A stretch of DNA of 64,000 nt from Plazaster borealis (lineage: Eukaryota > Echinodermata > Asteroidea > Forcipulatida > Labidiasteridae): the NCBI GenBank assembly GCA_021014325.1, contig CM037475.1, positions 3,627,001 through 3,691,000 of the forward strand, given 5' to 3'. The position numbers and the translations under genes are program-made. The notes below the pieces were generated by a model. The model made no database searches. It worked only from the letters and a program-made list of their open reading frames with translations, and was not told the DNA's origin. Shown in pieces: positions 23,587 to 33,096 of this stretch. Numbering within the stretch: position 1 is the stretch's first letter; each line of letters starts with the position of its first letter.

Positions 23587-24396
23587 TAATTTATTCCAGG
23601 GCGAGAATAAAAATGGCGGAACTTGTATAGCCTGCTAAGATTATAGTGCTCTCCTCCCTTGGCATGCTTTTTCTGTGAATGGGGTCTGGTAGCCACCCCT
23701 GTTTCGTTGTTGTTGCTGCTGCTGTTGTTGATGTTGTTGTTCAGGTTTTTTTCTTTTCTTTTTAACAAAACAAACCCACAAATGTTTGAGTCCTGATCCG
23801 ACGTTAAGACTCTATCTGCTGAGGTGGAAATGTGAGGCCTTTCTATTTATACCACATATCATTTTGGTTGGTAACAGTGTTGGTAAAGCAGTTAATAATT
23901 ATGCCCCCTCCCCCAAATAAATTAAAATAATTAATAAGTGAAATCATTCATTTTACCGCCTTCACGCGGCTTTGTACCTGCGCCGGGGCGCGATTTTTTT
24001 TCCAAACTTTTTTTCATTTACCTTTTTTATATATTTTATTTCTTTCCAACATCCGCATTCCGATCGAGAAAAAAAATCAAAATCATAACAAAAAAAGGTC
24101 ATCATAGCAATGTCGTTTGTGAAAAAAAAATTCGCCGCCGGGGCTTGCCAGCAGGTTACCGGGGTAGCTTTATGTAAATTAGTACCCTGGGAATGTTACT
24201 GCATCAATCTGTTGCCAGACCAGCTGGCCAAAGTTCGCAGGGTTGTTCGTGATTGGTCACGCAGGTTGTTTTTGTTAGGATAACGGACCAATAGGAGACC
24301 CCTTTTTGTTCTGGCTTGTGAGAAGGTGCAAAGTTTAAGAAAAAGTCTCCGTTTTGTCGCAACTCGGTTAGGAGCAATATCTTTCCCCCACATCCC

Positions 24397-24415
24397 TAGA
24401 CTTGACTCAAGTCTA
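24397..24415. repeat. Palindrome TAGACTTGACTCAAGTCTA
   Basis: A perfect 19-bp palindrome equal to the terminal sequence of the 720-bp element at 26553-27272. It may be the remaining end of a related element. Confidence 0.55.
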
Positions 24416-24527
24416 CCACATACCCTGCTCTGCTCATCCTATAGTTGAGATAATTGTTTGGGATGATCGTTTGTTATTAGTTGTGAGCTATTAATAATGG
24501 AATTTAGGACTGACACTGTCATATTAA

Positions 24528-24608
24528 AGGGACACGTTGCCTTGAATCGGACGAGTTGGTCTAACAAAGGCGTTTTTAACCGTTTGTTATAAAATGCATA
24601 ATTTTCTG
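24528..24608 (+). mobile_element. Left end of a TTAA-type MITE
   Basis: TTAA at 24524-24527 is followed by AGGGACACGTTGCCTTG, a terminus of the same AGG type as the other TTAA elements here. No matching right end is found, so this is a truncated copy. Confidence 0.45.
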
Positions 24609-24610
24609 AA

Positions 24611-25070
24611 TTTTTCATTTTAGGCTTTATTGTGATTATGGTAGTTATGGCGTGCTTTCGTAAATATATTTAAAACCAGCCCTGGAGGATGGATTAAAAA
24701 TGCCAGGTCCAATTTGTAGCGGATTGGAACCAGGCACTTAGATTTAAACCTTATAATAGCTATTTTTTATTAATTGAAGATTGATGCGTCACTCATCTGG
24801 GTACAATGACCGCAGAAAAGCTAGCGTGCTTTGTTTGCTTTGTTTACGGTAAACAGTGTTTTATGAAACAGAAACTCTGCTGAGAGTTGCTCCTTAAGCA
24901 AAAATTGTCTGCTTACAGGCTTTATGAAATTGACCGTATTTTTTAACCGCATGAGGGCGCTTTCGACGGTTTATTTCATTGCGTCACAATTTACAGTTTT
25001 ATCTTATTTTTACTGCCTGTATGATTTTTTCTTGTATCAATGGCTGAATAAATAATCATAATCTCTTTAT
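24611..25070 (+). repeat. Dispersed repeat with 3' ATGGCTGAATAAATAATCAT
   Basis: The right part (from GCGTCACTCATCTG to ATGGCTGAATAAATAATCAT) recurs at about 54405-55165. The left part (TTTATTGTGATTATGG, CAGCCCTGG) recurs at 50030 and 52877. The 3' end with AATAAATAA suggests a retroelement tail. Not classified. Confidence 0.6.
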
Positions 25071-25085
25071 AAATAGCCGAATCGT

Positions 25086-25111
25086 GTCTGTGTGTGTGTG
25101 TGTGTGCGTGT
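25086..25111 (+). repeat. (TG)n microsatellite
   Basis: About 12 TG units with one CG interruption. A second tract of about 10 units is at 25446-25466. Confidence 0.9.
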
Positions 25112-25635
25112 CTATCCATTCAAACCGAGGACTTTAACAAAAGGGATCCGGGTGTTTGACAGAGCGAGGACGTCCTCGCTTCGTTTTTGTGTACAAACCC
25201 AATGGGGACGTCGCTAAAAAAAACTATCTCCAAACAATGGGAGAACAAAGATAAGTCCTCGGTAAGCGGGATTTACAAACATGTGTGGACACACGGAAGG
25301 GCATATGTGGGGTCCTGACAACAATGGAACAATTGACCCCACAAGGTCATTTCAATAGGAACAATTGGGCCCCACAAGGGAATTCTTCAGAAAAGGGAAT
25401 AATAGAACAACAATAGCAGTACCCCACAAACCGGATCCGTAAGGATGTGTGTGTGTGTGTGTGTATGTATGTTATTGGATCTCCTCCCTGGATACCGCAT
25501 CAAACCTCGCCAAATTTACACGGAAGAAAGGAGTTCACTTCGTCCAGACACTCATCTATTTTTTAACAAAATCCGTTCAGAATTGACAGATTTATGAGCA
25601 AAAAACCACCAAAATGTATGGGTTTTTGCGCGCCG

Positions 25636-26275
25636 TTTTCACTGTTGCTATGGGCCGCGCGCGCGTACAGTGCAAGCAAAGAACTGTTGCTATGGGCCGC
25701 GCGCGCGTACAGTGCAAGCAAAAAGAACAATGCCAACGCACGGGATTACGGGGAACGGAAGCAGGCAGCACGGAGGCGCAGGTATAGCGCACGTGGGACG
25801 GGGAGAGGAAGGGGCGGGGAACGGAGGCAGGCTAGGCACAGAGGCGCGGGTTAGAGCACGTGGGACGGGGAGAGGAAGGGGCGGGGAACGGAGGCAGGCA
25901 CGGAGGCGCGGGTTATAGCACGTGGGACGGGGAGAGGAAGGGGCGGGGAACGGAGGCAGGCTAGGCACGGAGGCGCGGGTTAGAGCACCGTGGACGGGGA
26001 GAGGAAGGGGCGGGGAACGGAGGCAGGCACGGAGGCGCGGGTTATAGCACGTGGGACGGGGAGAGGAAGGGGCGGGGAACGGAGGCAGGCACGGAGGCGC
26101 GGGTTAGAGCACGTGGGACGGGGAGAGGAAGGGGCAGGGAACAGAGGCAGGCACGGAGGCGCGGGTTAGAGCACGTGGGGACGGGGAGAGGAAGGGGCGG
26201 GGAACGGAGGCAGGCACAGAGGCGCGGGTTATAGCCGTAGGACGGGGAGAGGAAGGGGTGGGGGAACGGTACCTT
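25636..26275 (+). repeat. GC-rich minisatellite array, unit about 63 bp
   Basis: Starts with two copies of a GGGCCGCGCGCGCGTACAGT block, which recurs at 26433-26510. Then come about eight units with GCGCGGGTTATAGCACGTGG, GACGGGGAGAGGAAGG and GGCGGGGAACGGAGGCAGG. It is far more GC-rich than its surroundings. Frames on both strands stay open because the unit length is a multiple of three; these are not proteins. Confidence 0.9.
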
Positions 26276-26552
26276 TTATTTTTTACGGAGGGACGAGGGC
26301 ATCCCCTCCCCCAACACGCAGCTCCATTTTTTCAGGACATGCATCCGTCCTCAAGCAAGCAAATTATGACAAACTGAATAAAACACGCCTTAAAAGTTTA
26401 CGCATGGGGACATCAATATTTTGTATTTGTTATGGGCCGCGCGTGCGTACGTACAGTGCAAGCAAAGAACTGTTGCTATGGGCCGCGCGCGCGTACAGTG
26501 CAAGCAAAAAGAACAATGGCCAACGCACGGGATCACGGGACGGAGGCAGGCA

Positions 26553-27272
26553 TAGACTTGATTCAAGTCCCGTTCTCGTGCGTTCCCAAGCGTTATAGCA
26601 CCAACTAGCAAACAAGCCGTACAGTGCGCGCTCGCCGTCAAAATGTGGTCCCGAGAATGGGACTTGACGAGGTCGTTTCTTACACTGCACGTTGTTATTG
26701 GAAAATCTCACCAAATGGGGAGATGAACAAAACCAATGGGAGCGTGGAAGCGCTGCCCCGCCGGTAAAATATTCATTACACTCTGTGACATCACAGTGCA
26801 AGACATTGTAAGTGCACGCGTCTAAACACGGTGACACGTGGGGGCGGGCAAACTCATCAGCAGGCAAGTGGGTGTCGGTACCAAAGTCGTTGAATTGCAC
26901 TTCCCAAAGTTCAAATTTTGCAAACAAAACCGACCCAAATGTATGTTACAACGTATTAACTTAAATTTTAATGAACATTCAGTGCTTTCTTTTTATAATT
27001 AATTGGTTATTCAAAAATGTATTTCAATCCTCATCTAAGTACTTAACCCCCACAAATAACAAATGAACGAGTCTTCTTTTTGAATGCGTTTGATTGGACA
27101 ACACGTATAACGCAGCAAGTTTACATATTCATAAGTGAATACATTTACATATCAGGCGACTGCGGCATCGTCAAGTCCCTGTCCCGCGTGCGGAACAGGT
27201 TGGGGAATGCAGACCATCACAAAACAATAGTTTTCTGGCGATGGCACGGGATTGGGACTTGAGTCAAGTCTA
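26553..27272. mobile_element. 720-bp TIR element with 9-bp target duplication (MULE-like)
   Basis: Ends read TAGACTTGATTCAAGTCCC and, inverted, TAGACTTGACTCAAGTCCC. AGGCAGGCA lies directly outside both (26544-26552 and 27273-27281), and the minisatellite unit resumes in register on the right. Nine-base duplications are typical of Mutator-like elements. No transposase is seen, so the copy is non-autonomous. The 165-codon minus-strand frame 26430-26927 crosses its border and is not a gene. Confidence 0.8.
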
Positions 27273-27405
27273 AGGCAGGCACGGAGGTGCGGGTTAGAGC
27301 ACGTGGGACGGGAGAGGAAGGGGCGGGGAACGGAGGCAGGCACGGAGGCGCGGGTTAGAGCACGTGGGACGGGGAGAGGAAGGGGCAGGGGGACGGGGGA
27401 ACGGC
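27273..27405 (+). repeat. GC-rich minisatellite, right part
   Basis: Two more units of the 63-bp array (GGCACGGAGGTGCGGGTTAG and so on), separated from the main array by the inserted TIR element. Confidence 0.9.
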
Positions 27406-28917
27406 ACCTTTCTATTTTTTACACAGCTCCATTTGTTCAGGACATGCATCCATCCTCAAGCAAAATATGACAAACTGAATAAAACACGCCTTAAAAGGTT
27501 TACGCATGGTGGGGACACTAATTTTTATTTTAAACCTCGCGGCATCTACACCTCTTTTGTTATCCCCCTCCCCCTACACACGATTTTCTTTGTAATTCGG
27601 AAATCTCAGGAAGCAAATTATGTCAAATTGAATAAAACACGCCTTAGAAATGCCAGGAAGCAAATAATATGACAAACTGAATAATAAACATCTTTAAAAA
27701 GTTGCGCTAACACGTGTTAAGGAGATAAAACACAAACACAATATTTAAATTTCAAACTTTTAAAAATTTTTTATTATTACGCGTTTAATATCAGATGGGT
27801 TTTAAATTTCTTAAAGTCTTTGGCTTATTGGCTTATTCTTTAAGTTTCAACATTAACGATATAATGACACTTCCGCAGTTACTTTCATTGGCGAAACATT
27901 AACGATTTCCCATAAAGCAATTTGATGGGTGTTTCCGACACAAATAACATCATTTGCAAAAACTCGTACAAGTGCGCAAACGGGGGATAATGAACGTGAC
28001 GGGAACAAAATTAATTCGACTGACAAGTAATATGAACAGGGCGGAAAAAATTAACGGGGCTGGGGAAATAATACGGGAAAGGAAAAAAAAGAAAAGGGAC
28101 TAATAAATGATACGGGACAGGAAAACAATAAACTGAACGGGAAAAAAAATAAACGAAACGGGGTACAAACAGGGACAGGGTAATTTGTATTGTGACATCA
28201 CACTTTGCTCAGCAATTAAGATTGATACAAAGTTAAGATCAATCTTAGTGCTTTGTGAAATCGGAACAGCGCGGAACTCTAGCGGGACCCGCGCGTAGCG
28301 CAAAAATTTAACGGGACTCAGGGGAAATAATACGGGACAGGAAACAAGAAAAGAGACTAATAAATGATACGGGACAGGAAAATAATAAACTGAACGGGAA
28401 ACAAAATAAACAAACAGTGACAGGGTAATTTGTATTGTGACATCAATCTTGTCGTGACCTTCAAACTTGAAATAACCATTGAACTTTATCCCCCTTTGAG
28501 GCCAAGTAATAAGTGTTGCCAGTTTTCCCCCAAATCATAGACTTGTTTAATTTCGCCAGGTCCCCATGAAGTTGGGGGAAGTGGCGCATCGCGGGCCAGG
28601 GGCTTGGCAAGGGGGAAACCTTTTTCCCCGGCGACATTTTGCAAAGTAAATTAATACTTTTGTATTTTTCGTTAATTTTAAAGTGCCCCCGAATTGTTTT
28701 ATCTGGAAACGAAAAAACTTGGCCACTTTGTGTGTCTTGGGTTTTTATTTTTCGCAAGTTGCAAAACCGACCCCAAATATGGATGATACACCAAGGGGTA
28801 GGAGGGGGAGCTGGTCTCTACGTACCTGTATGCACTCGTGATGACTGACAATATTAAATGTCCCATTAAAAATTCACGACGGGAACGTTTTCATCTCCTG
28901 AGAAAATCAGGGGCGTA
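27406..28917. other. Intergenic with decayed repeats
   Basis: Words such as GACAAACTGAATAAAACACGCC and ACGGGACAGGAAAATAATAAA recur irregularly, showing old tandem structure. The piece at 28195-28265 matches the right half of the MITE at 14089-14249. No gene supported. Confidence 0.5.
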
Positions 28918-29160
28918 TCCAGCGGTGGGGTGCATGGGGCGGGGAAAGTTGGGGGAAACTGGCCCCCCTGGCGATATTCCGATGGGTTTTTTTGTGGTTT
29001 TTTCGTTTTTATTTATCACCTTTACAAGTGCCACCACCCCGCAATGTACACACTGAAAACCCCGCTTTTTTTTTCAAGGAGAACAAAATTGGGGTCACTT
29101 TTTTCGAAAAATTTCTTATTACGCCCTCCTCCCCTGATCCAAAACCTGGATACGCCACTG
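28918..29160. mobile_element. Small TIR element, CAGGGGCGTATCCAG ends
   Basis: Ends CAGGGGCGTATCCAG and CTGGATACGCCACTG are inverted with one mismatch. CAG...CTG termini are common in hAT elements, but no 8-bp duplication is visible. Confidence 0.6.
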
Positions 29161-30603
29161 GTCAACAACCCCCTCCCCCGTGCCTATAGTCATAATTTCT
29201 CGAAGAACACACTCCCTTTTAAGGACAAATCCTGGAAGTTTCCGTACAGCGTTCAAGTTGAGCTGAAAATCCAATGAGATTTCGTGACACACTGCAGGCC
29301 TACATTCAAAAGCTACAACAATGTGTGCGATGTCCTGTTTAATGAAATGTTTTCTGACTGGGTTGAGCTCAGGGAAAGTATAAAAATGTGGTCTTGTGAG
29401 GGAAAAAGAGGCATTTCAATTTATATTTCTTTAAAAATGCGAAATGGCGACCAAAACAATTATGAAATCTCGAGACAATCTACCATTAATTCACAATGCT
29501 GTAGGCAAAGGCAGACTAAAGAGTCCGCCCCGCTGGATTTTTTGTTTGTTCTGTTTTGATTTTGGTCCTTCAAAAATCAATTTTCCTCCAAACGTATTTA
29601 TATACCCCGCACACCACCCCCCCCCCCTCCGGCATAACTTTGGTTTCCCAAGCAGAAGATTCCCTGACGACACTTAATAAATATTAGGTGAGGTTAGGTA
29701 GTCACCACGGCTTAAACCAGAATAGCTACTACTTGGAACTCTTTCTGATATTATTGGCGCTTAGCTGAGGTCCTGAAAACAATTTCAAACGGTGGTTCTC
29801 TCTGCCAAGTTTTCTGCCATTGTCAATCATTATTATCAAGGGTTTCCTCTAGCCACCACTGTTTTTAGCAGGTTATCTCCTTTATAAGAAATAATAACTA
29901 CACTAGACTCATAGTTTATTGCTTTTCTCCTATTGAAGGCATTCTTTGAAATAAATCAAGGTATAACGAAACCAAAATTTGAGTAACGATTGCCATTTTA
30001 TTGTATAAGAGGCTTGCGAGTCCTACCCACACATGCCCCACACAAAATGTGACCCTCTGTAGCCGCATTTTAAGGAATTGTTTTCAAATAACGAGAAATA
30101 AGGAGCTCTCCAGTGATATCAAATTGATCCTTAAATGTGAACAAAATTACAATGTAGTGCAACAACTGCACAGAGAAAATGATTGGAAAAAACAGCTTTG
30201 GAAACAAAAAATCATCCGTTTCTTGTGCTTCCCACGTCCCCAAGATAAAAAAAGATAATTTTGAACAGCCAAATCATTTCAAACAAAATTGCCCTTAGAG
30301 AATCTATGTTATACTGAATCTTTTAAAAATGCAAAAAAAAAAAAAAAAAAAAAAATGCCGACTTACTGGTAGATTTAACTTTTATTTATTTTTTGGGGAA
30401 TACATGACTTCGAGCAATAATTACCCGAAAATTGGTCTTGGGAAACTTTCCTCATTACACTCTTCATGGTCACAAATTTGTGGAGCACAGAATAGTTTCG
30501 ATTTGGTAAAACGTGTTAATTATCAGGCAAATCTAAAAACCTTAGCTATTTAAGCTCTGGCTTCCCCGAACAGCCTCTATACTTATTTACTTACTTTTGT
30601 TTC
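29161..30603. other. Intergenic, nothing recognised
   Basis: Contains a C-run near 29620 and a 25-base A-run near 30330. Short frames only. Confidence 0.5.
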
Positions 30604-30607
30604 TTAA

Positions 30608-31548
30608 AGGCACCTGGCAGTGGTATTTTGTCAAAATAAAGCTTTTGTCGTTAATATATACATTTTTATGAGTGGAATGTGAATAAACAATTAACTAAGG
30701 TTAAAAAATTGTGTTTTTATTTTAATTACAAAAATAAAAATAGGCCCCCGTTTACATGGCGCTGTTCGTGACGTCAATCGAGGCGCGGGATATTTGAAGA
30801 GAAAATGTGTAGTCTGGCCCTGTACATTACGTCTGGGTACCTGATCAGTATGATGCGTTTTCATATTCGGACGTCACCCAATGCAATCCTAGGACAGTGT
30901 ACAGTCGACGTTTATACGAGGTTTTTCACCGGTCCCGAACTGTCCCGTGCACGTTTCTATGTCTTAAAAAACGGAAGATACGAGCACGGTCATAACGAGA
31001 ACACGGATAATACGAGGTATTCGAGCGGCCCCGTGACTCTGACAAATCGGATCGGCGTGCCGCGGCGCGGCATACAGCTCAAGTCGATCCGAACACCAGA
31101 AACATGTTCGCTGCAGCGCTGAAAACGACGTCGGACCGGACCACTTTGCCCTCTTTAGCCTGACTTTCGATGCCCGTAACTGCCTATATTTGGGATCTGC
31201 AGGAAACAAATGCTAGCTGACCCCATCTTTAGTCGTTCTGCTACATCCAGCAACAATACACATGGTCGGCATTGCCAGAAAAATGCACGAAAAATCCCTT
31301 TTTTGGAATAACCAAACAAAACGTACAAGCTCACTACTTGCACGTAAATGCAGGCAAGTTCGAGGGGGTCGATGTTCGATCGCGGCGAAGTCTGCCTCGA
31401 TTGACGTCACAAAAAGGGATGGGCGGAGTCACCCCCAAACAACTTTATCTATTTTTTTAACATCGTGACACACAATTACTCAAAAATTTGTTTTATTGTT
31501 ACATATACTCTTATATAAAAACAAAACAAAAAGTATTTCCAGGTGACT
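30608..31548 (-). mobile_element. Kolobok-like non-autonomous DNA transposon, copy 2
   Basis: This 941-bp copy of the element at 7612-8567 has the same left end AGGCACCTGG. Its right end reads CCAGGTGACT, with one substitution. TTAA lies at 30604-30607 and 31549-31552. It carries the same broken THAP domain. Differences between the copies are few, so both inserted fairly recently from one source. Confidence 0.85.
31085..31272 (-). pseudogene. Decayed THAP DNA-binding domain, copy 2
   Basis: From 31272 downward the frame reads MPTMCIVAGCSRTTKDGVS, then TAG (31213-31215), then HLFPADPKYRQL and KW.GPTSFSAL, with a frameshift before the expected Cys-x2-His. The C-x4-C pair, FP motif and spacing match THAP zinc fingers. 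The stop and frameshift are shared with the copy at 8075-8272. Confidence 0.75.
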
Positions 31549-31552
31549 TTAA

Positions 31553-31683
31553 TGTTTTATACTTCGTTATTATACTTTGCTAGTTTCATTTAATTTGTTA
31601 CTTTCTTTGTACTTTATAAAATTGCTATATCGTTTGTCATAATTATCATTTTATGAGTATGGAAATAAATGTGACTTGAACTG
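31553..31683 (+). repeat. Dispersed LINE-tail-like repeat, copy 1
   Basis: The block with CTTCGTTATTATACTTTGC, TTCTTTGTACTTTATAAA and GAGTATGGAAATAAATGTGA recurs inverted at 45962-46087. The ending AAATAAATGTGACTTGAACT is like LINE 3' ends. Confidence 0.6.
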
Positions 31684-31705
31684 AAAAGAATTTAATTGAA
31701 AGTGA

Positions 31706-31805
31706 CCAGTTTAAAGGAGCACTCAGCCCATAAATCCCCGTTAAATGTCAGTCCACCAGTTTAAAGGGGCACTCAGCCCATAAATCCCCGTTAATTGTCA
31801 GTCCA
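31706..31805 (+). repeat. Two-copy tandem repeat, 50 bp
   Basis: Two adjacent 50-bp units begin CCAGTTTAAAGG and contain GCACTCAGCCCATAAATCCC. They differ at two positions. Each contains TTAAAGG, so they may be stuttered ends of a TTAA-type MITE. Confidence 0.9.
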
Positions 31806-31830
31806 CTAAAATATCAGTGCGGGAGGGTGT

Positions 31831-31985
31831 GAGAAGCTGCGGGAGTGGCTTTCCCAGCAAAGAATAGACCGGATCCATTAAGCCCCGCCCCTTTGCATAT
31901 TGACCAATCCCATCCACGTTTCACACGCATGGACCGATCTCCTTCAAACCATAGTTGTGGCCGTGATTAGTCAGTTCGTCAAGTT
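31831..31985 (+). pseudogene. Inverted partial copy of TenA-like exon 3 and intron 3
   Basis: The plus strand here matches the minus strand of 33540-33732. First comes exon 3 sequence (GAGAAGCTG.GGGAGTGGCT, TTTCCCAGCA), then after a deletion of about 19 bp across the splice donor the intron start AAGAATAGACC, then a GCCCCGCCCC MITE. It lies just past the gene's 3' end. The missing splice donor means it cannot serve as that exon. Confidence 0.7.
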
Positions 31986-32694
31986 CGTTTGGATTTGGGG
32001 CGGCCAGTCAAAAGTGCGGTTGCAGTTCCCGCCACGTGAACGGTTTATAAATAAACACAATGTGCCACACCGGAATGGGGGTTGGAGTGGGAGGTTTATT
32101 TGTGCCAAAAGCTGTGAGATTTGAACGGCCTGGGGAGACGAGGCCAAAATGTCCAAAATTAGAACCCAGTTATCTGATTAACACTATTTTTGGAAAAACA
32201 AATCCCAAACTCCCATTGTCAGCTGGTGCTGACATGTTGCTATTTTGTATTTCTATATTTTGGTGTAATTTGACCCAAACCATTCACCGTGTACGACGAA
32301 GGTAATAATTTTTGATTCGCACCAATACGCCTCCAGGTTGCATTTTGTTCATAGGTCACGCACATACTTAATGATCCCATGTAACAGATAACATTCCACT
32401 TAGAACTCAAGCACTAAATTCTACGAATAATAAGCCATTTTCAAAAAATTGCCATAAATTGCCAGAATTGCCACGAGCTAAAACACATTTTAAAAAAAGA
32501 AGTTTTTCAGTATAAATTGCGCTTGATAGAAATGCTAAAAATCTGACGGAGCCTAACTTTCACTAGTAGGTTTCGATCATGTGTAATAATGCATTAATTA
32601 TTTAATTAATCAATTAATTAAGGGTGGTGCAACATCGCCGCATAGTGGTCCATCCTGAAGGTTTTTGGATTGGGGAGGGGGACAGAAAAAGTAT

Positions 32695-32700
32695 TTTATT
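32695..32700 (-). promoter_or_regulatory. Possible polyadenylation signal of the TenA-like gene
   Basis: AATAAA on the minus strand about 210 bases after the TAA stop at 32911-32913. Position and sequence are suitable. Not proven. Confidence 0.4.
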
Positions 32701-32910
32701 ATGCGAATATGTGTGTAACCAGTTCTGAAGAAGTGTGTTTTCAACTAATGAGAAAAAAACACATGTCAGAACGGAAAAAGGAAATAAAAATAGCAAATTG
32801 TCGACGAGAGGGGAATTTGCCAGGCCGATCCCCTCCTCCCCCGCTGGACATACGCCTGCAGTCCTGCACTGTTGGCCACGTTGGCACGTTCTGACCATGA
32901 GTACAACATT

Positions 32911-33096
32911 TTACGCCTCGTCGACTGTTGCCGAAGCGAAGAAACTCACCTCGCCCTGCATACCGCCCTTGTAGACGGTCATGGCCTTCAGGGGATTCAC
33001 GCCAAACCTCTCGGCATTCTCGTTGATGTAGGTCGCGAGTTTATGGCTGCCCCCCAGGTTATCTGTTATCCAGGAACTGTACACGTTGGTGTCGCT
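32911..33096 (-). CDS. TenA-like gene, exon 4 and stop
   Basis: 186 bases with acceptor GCAATAG. Codes for residues 197-257 (SDTNVYSSWI to ASATVDEA) and ends TAA. The ending QGEVSFF corresponds to the Glu-x3-Phe region that closes TenA proteins. A GTGAGT inside the exon could act as a donor, but reading through gives a natural C-terminus. Confidence 0.85.
   Translation of the reverse strand, partial: SDTNVYSSWITDNLGGSHKLATYINENAERFGVNPLKAMTVYKGGMQGEVSFFASATVDEA

Noticed and set aside
25594..25968. Arginine/glycine- and proline-rich open frames on both strands
   Set aside because: The 63-bp GC-rich repeat unit is a multiple of three and keeps all frames open; these are artefacts.
26430..26927. 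165-codon minus-strand frame
   Set aside because: It crosses the border between the GC-rich minisatellite and an inserted TIR element, so it cannot be an old gene.
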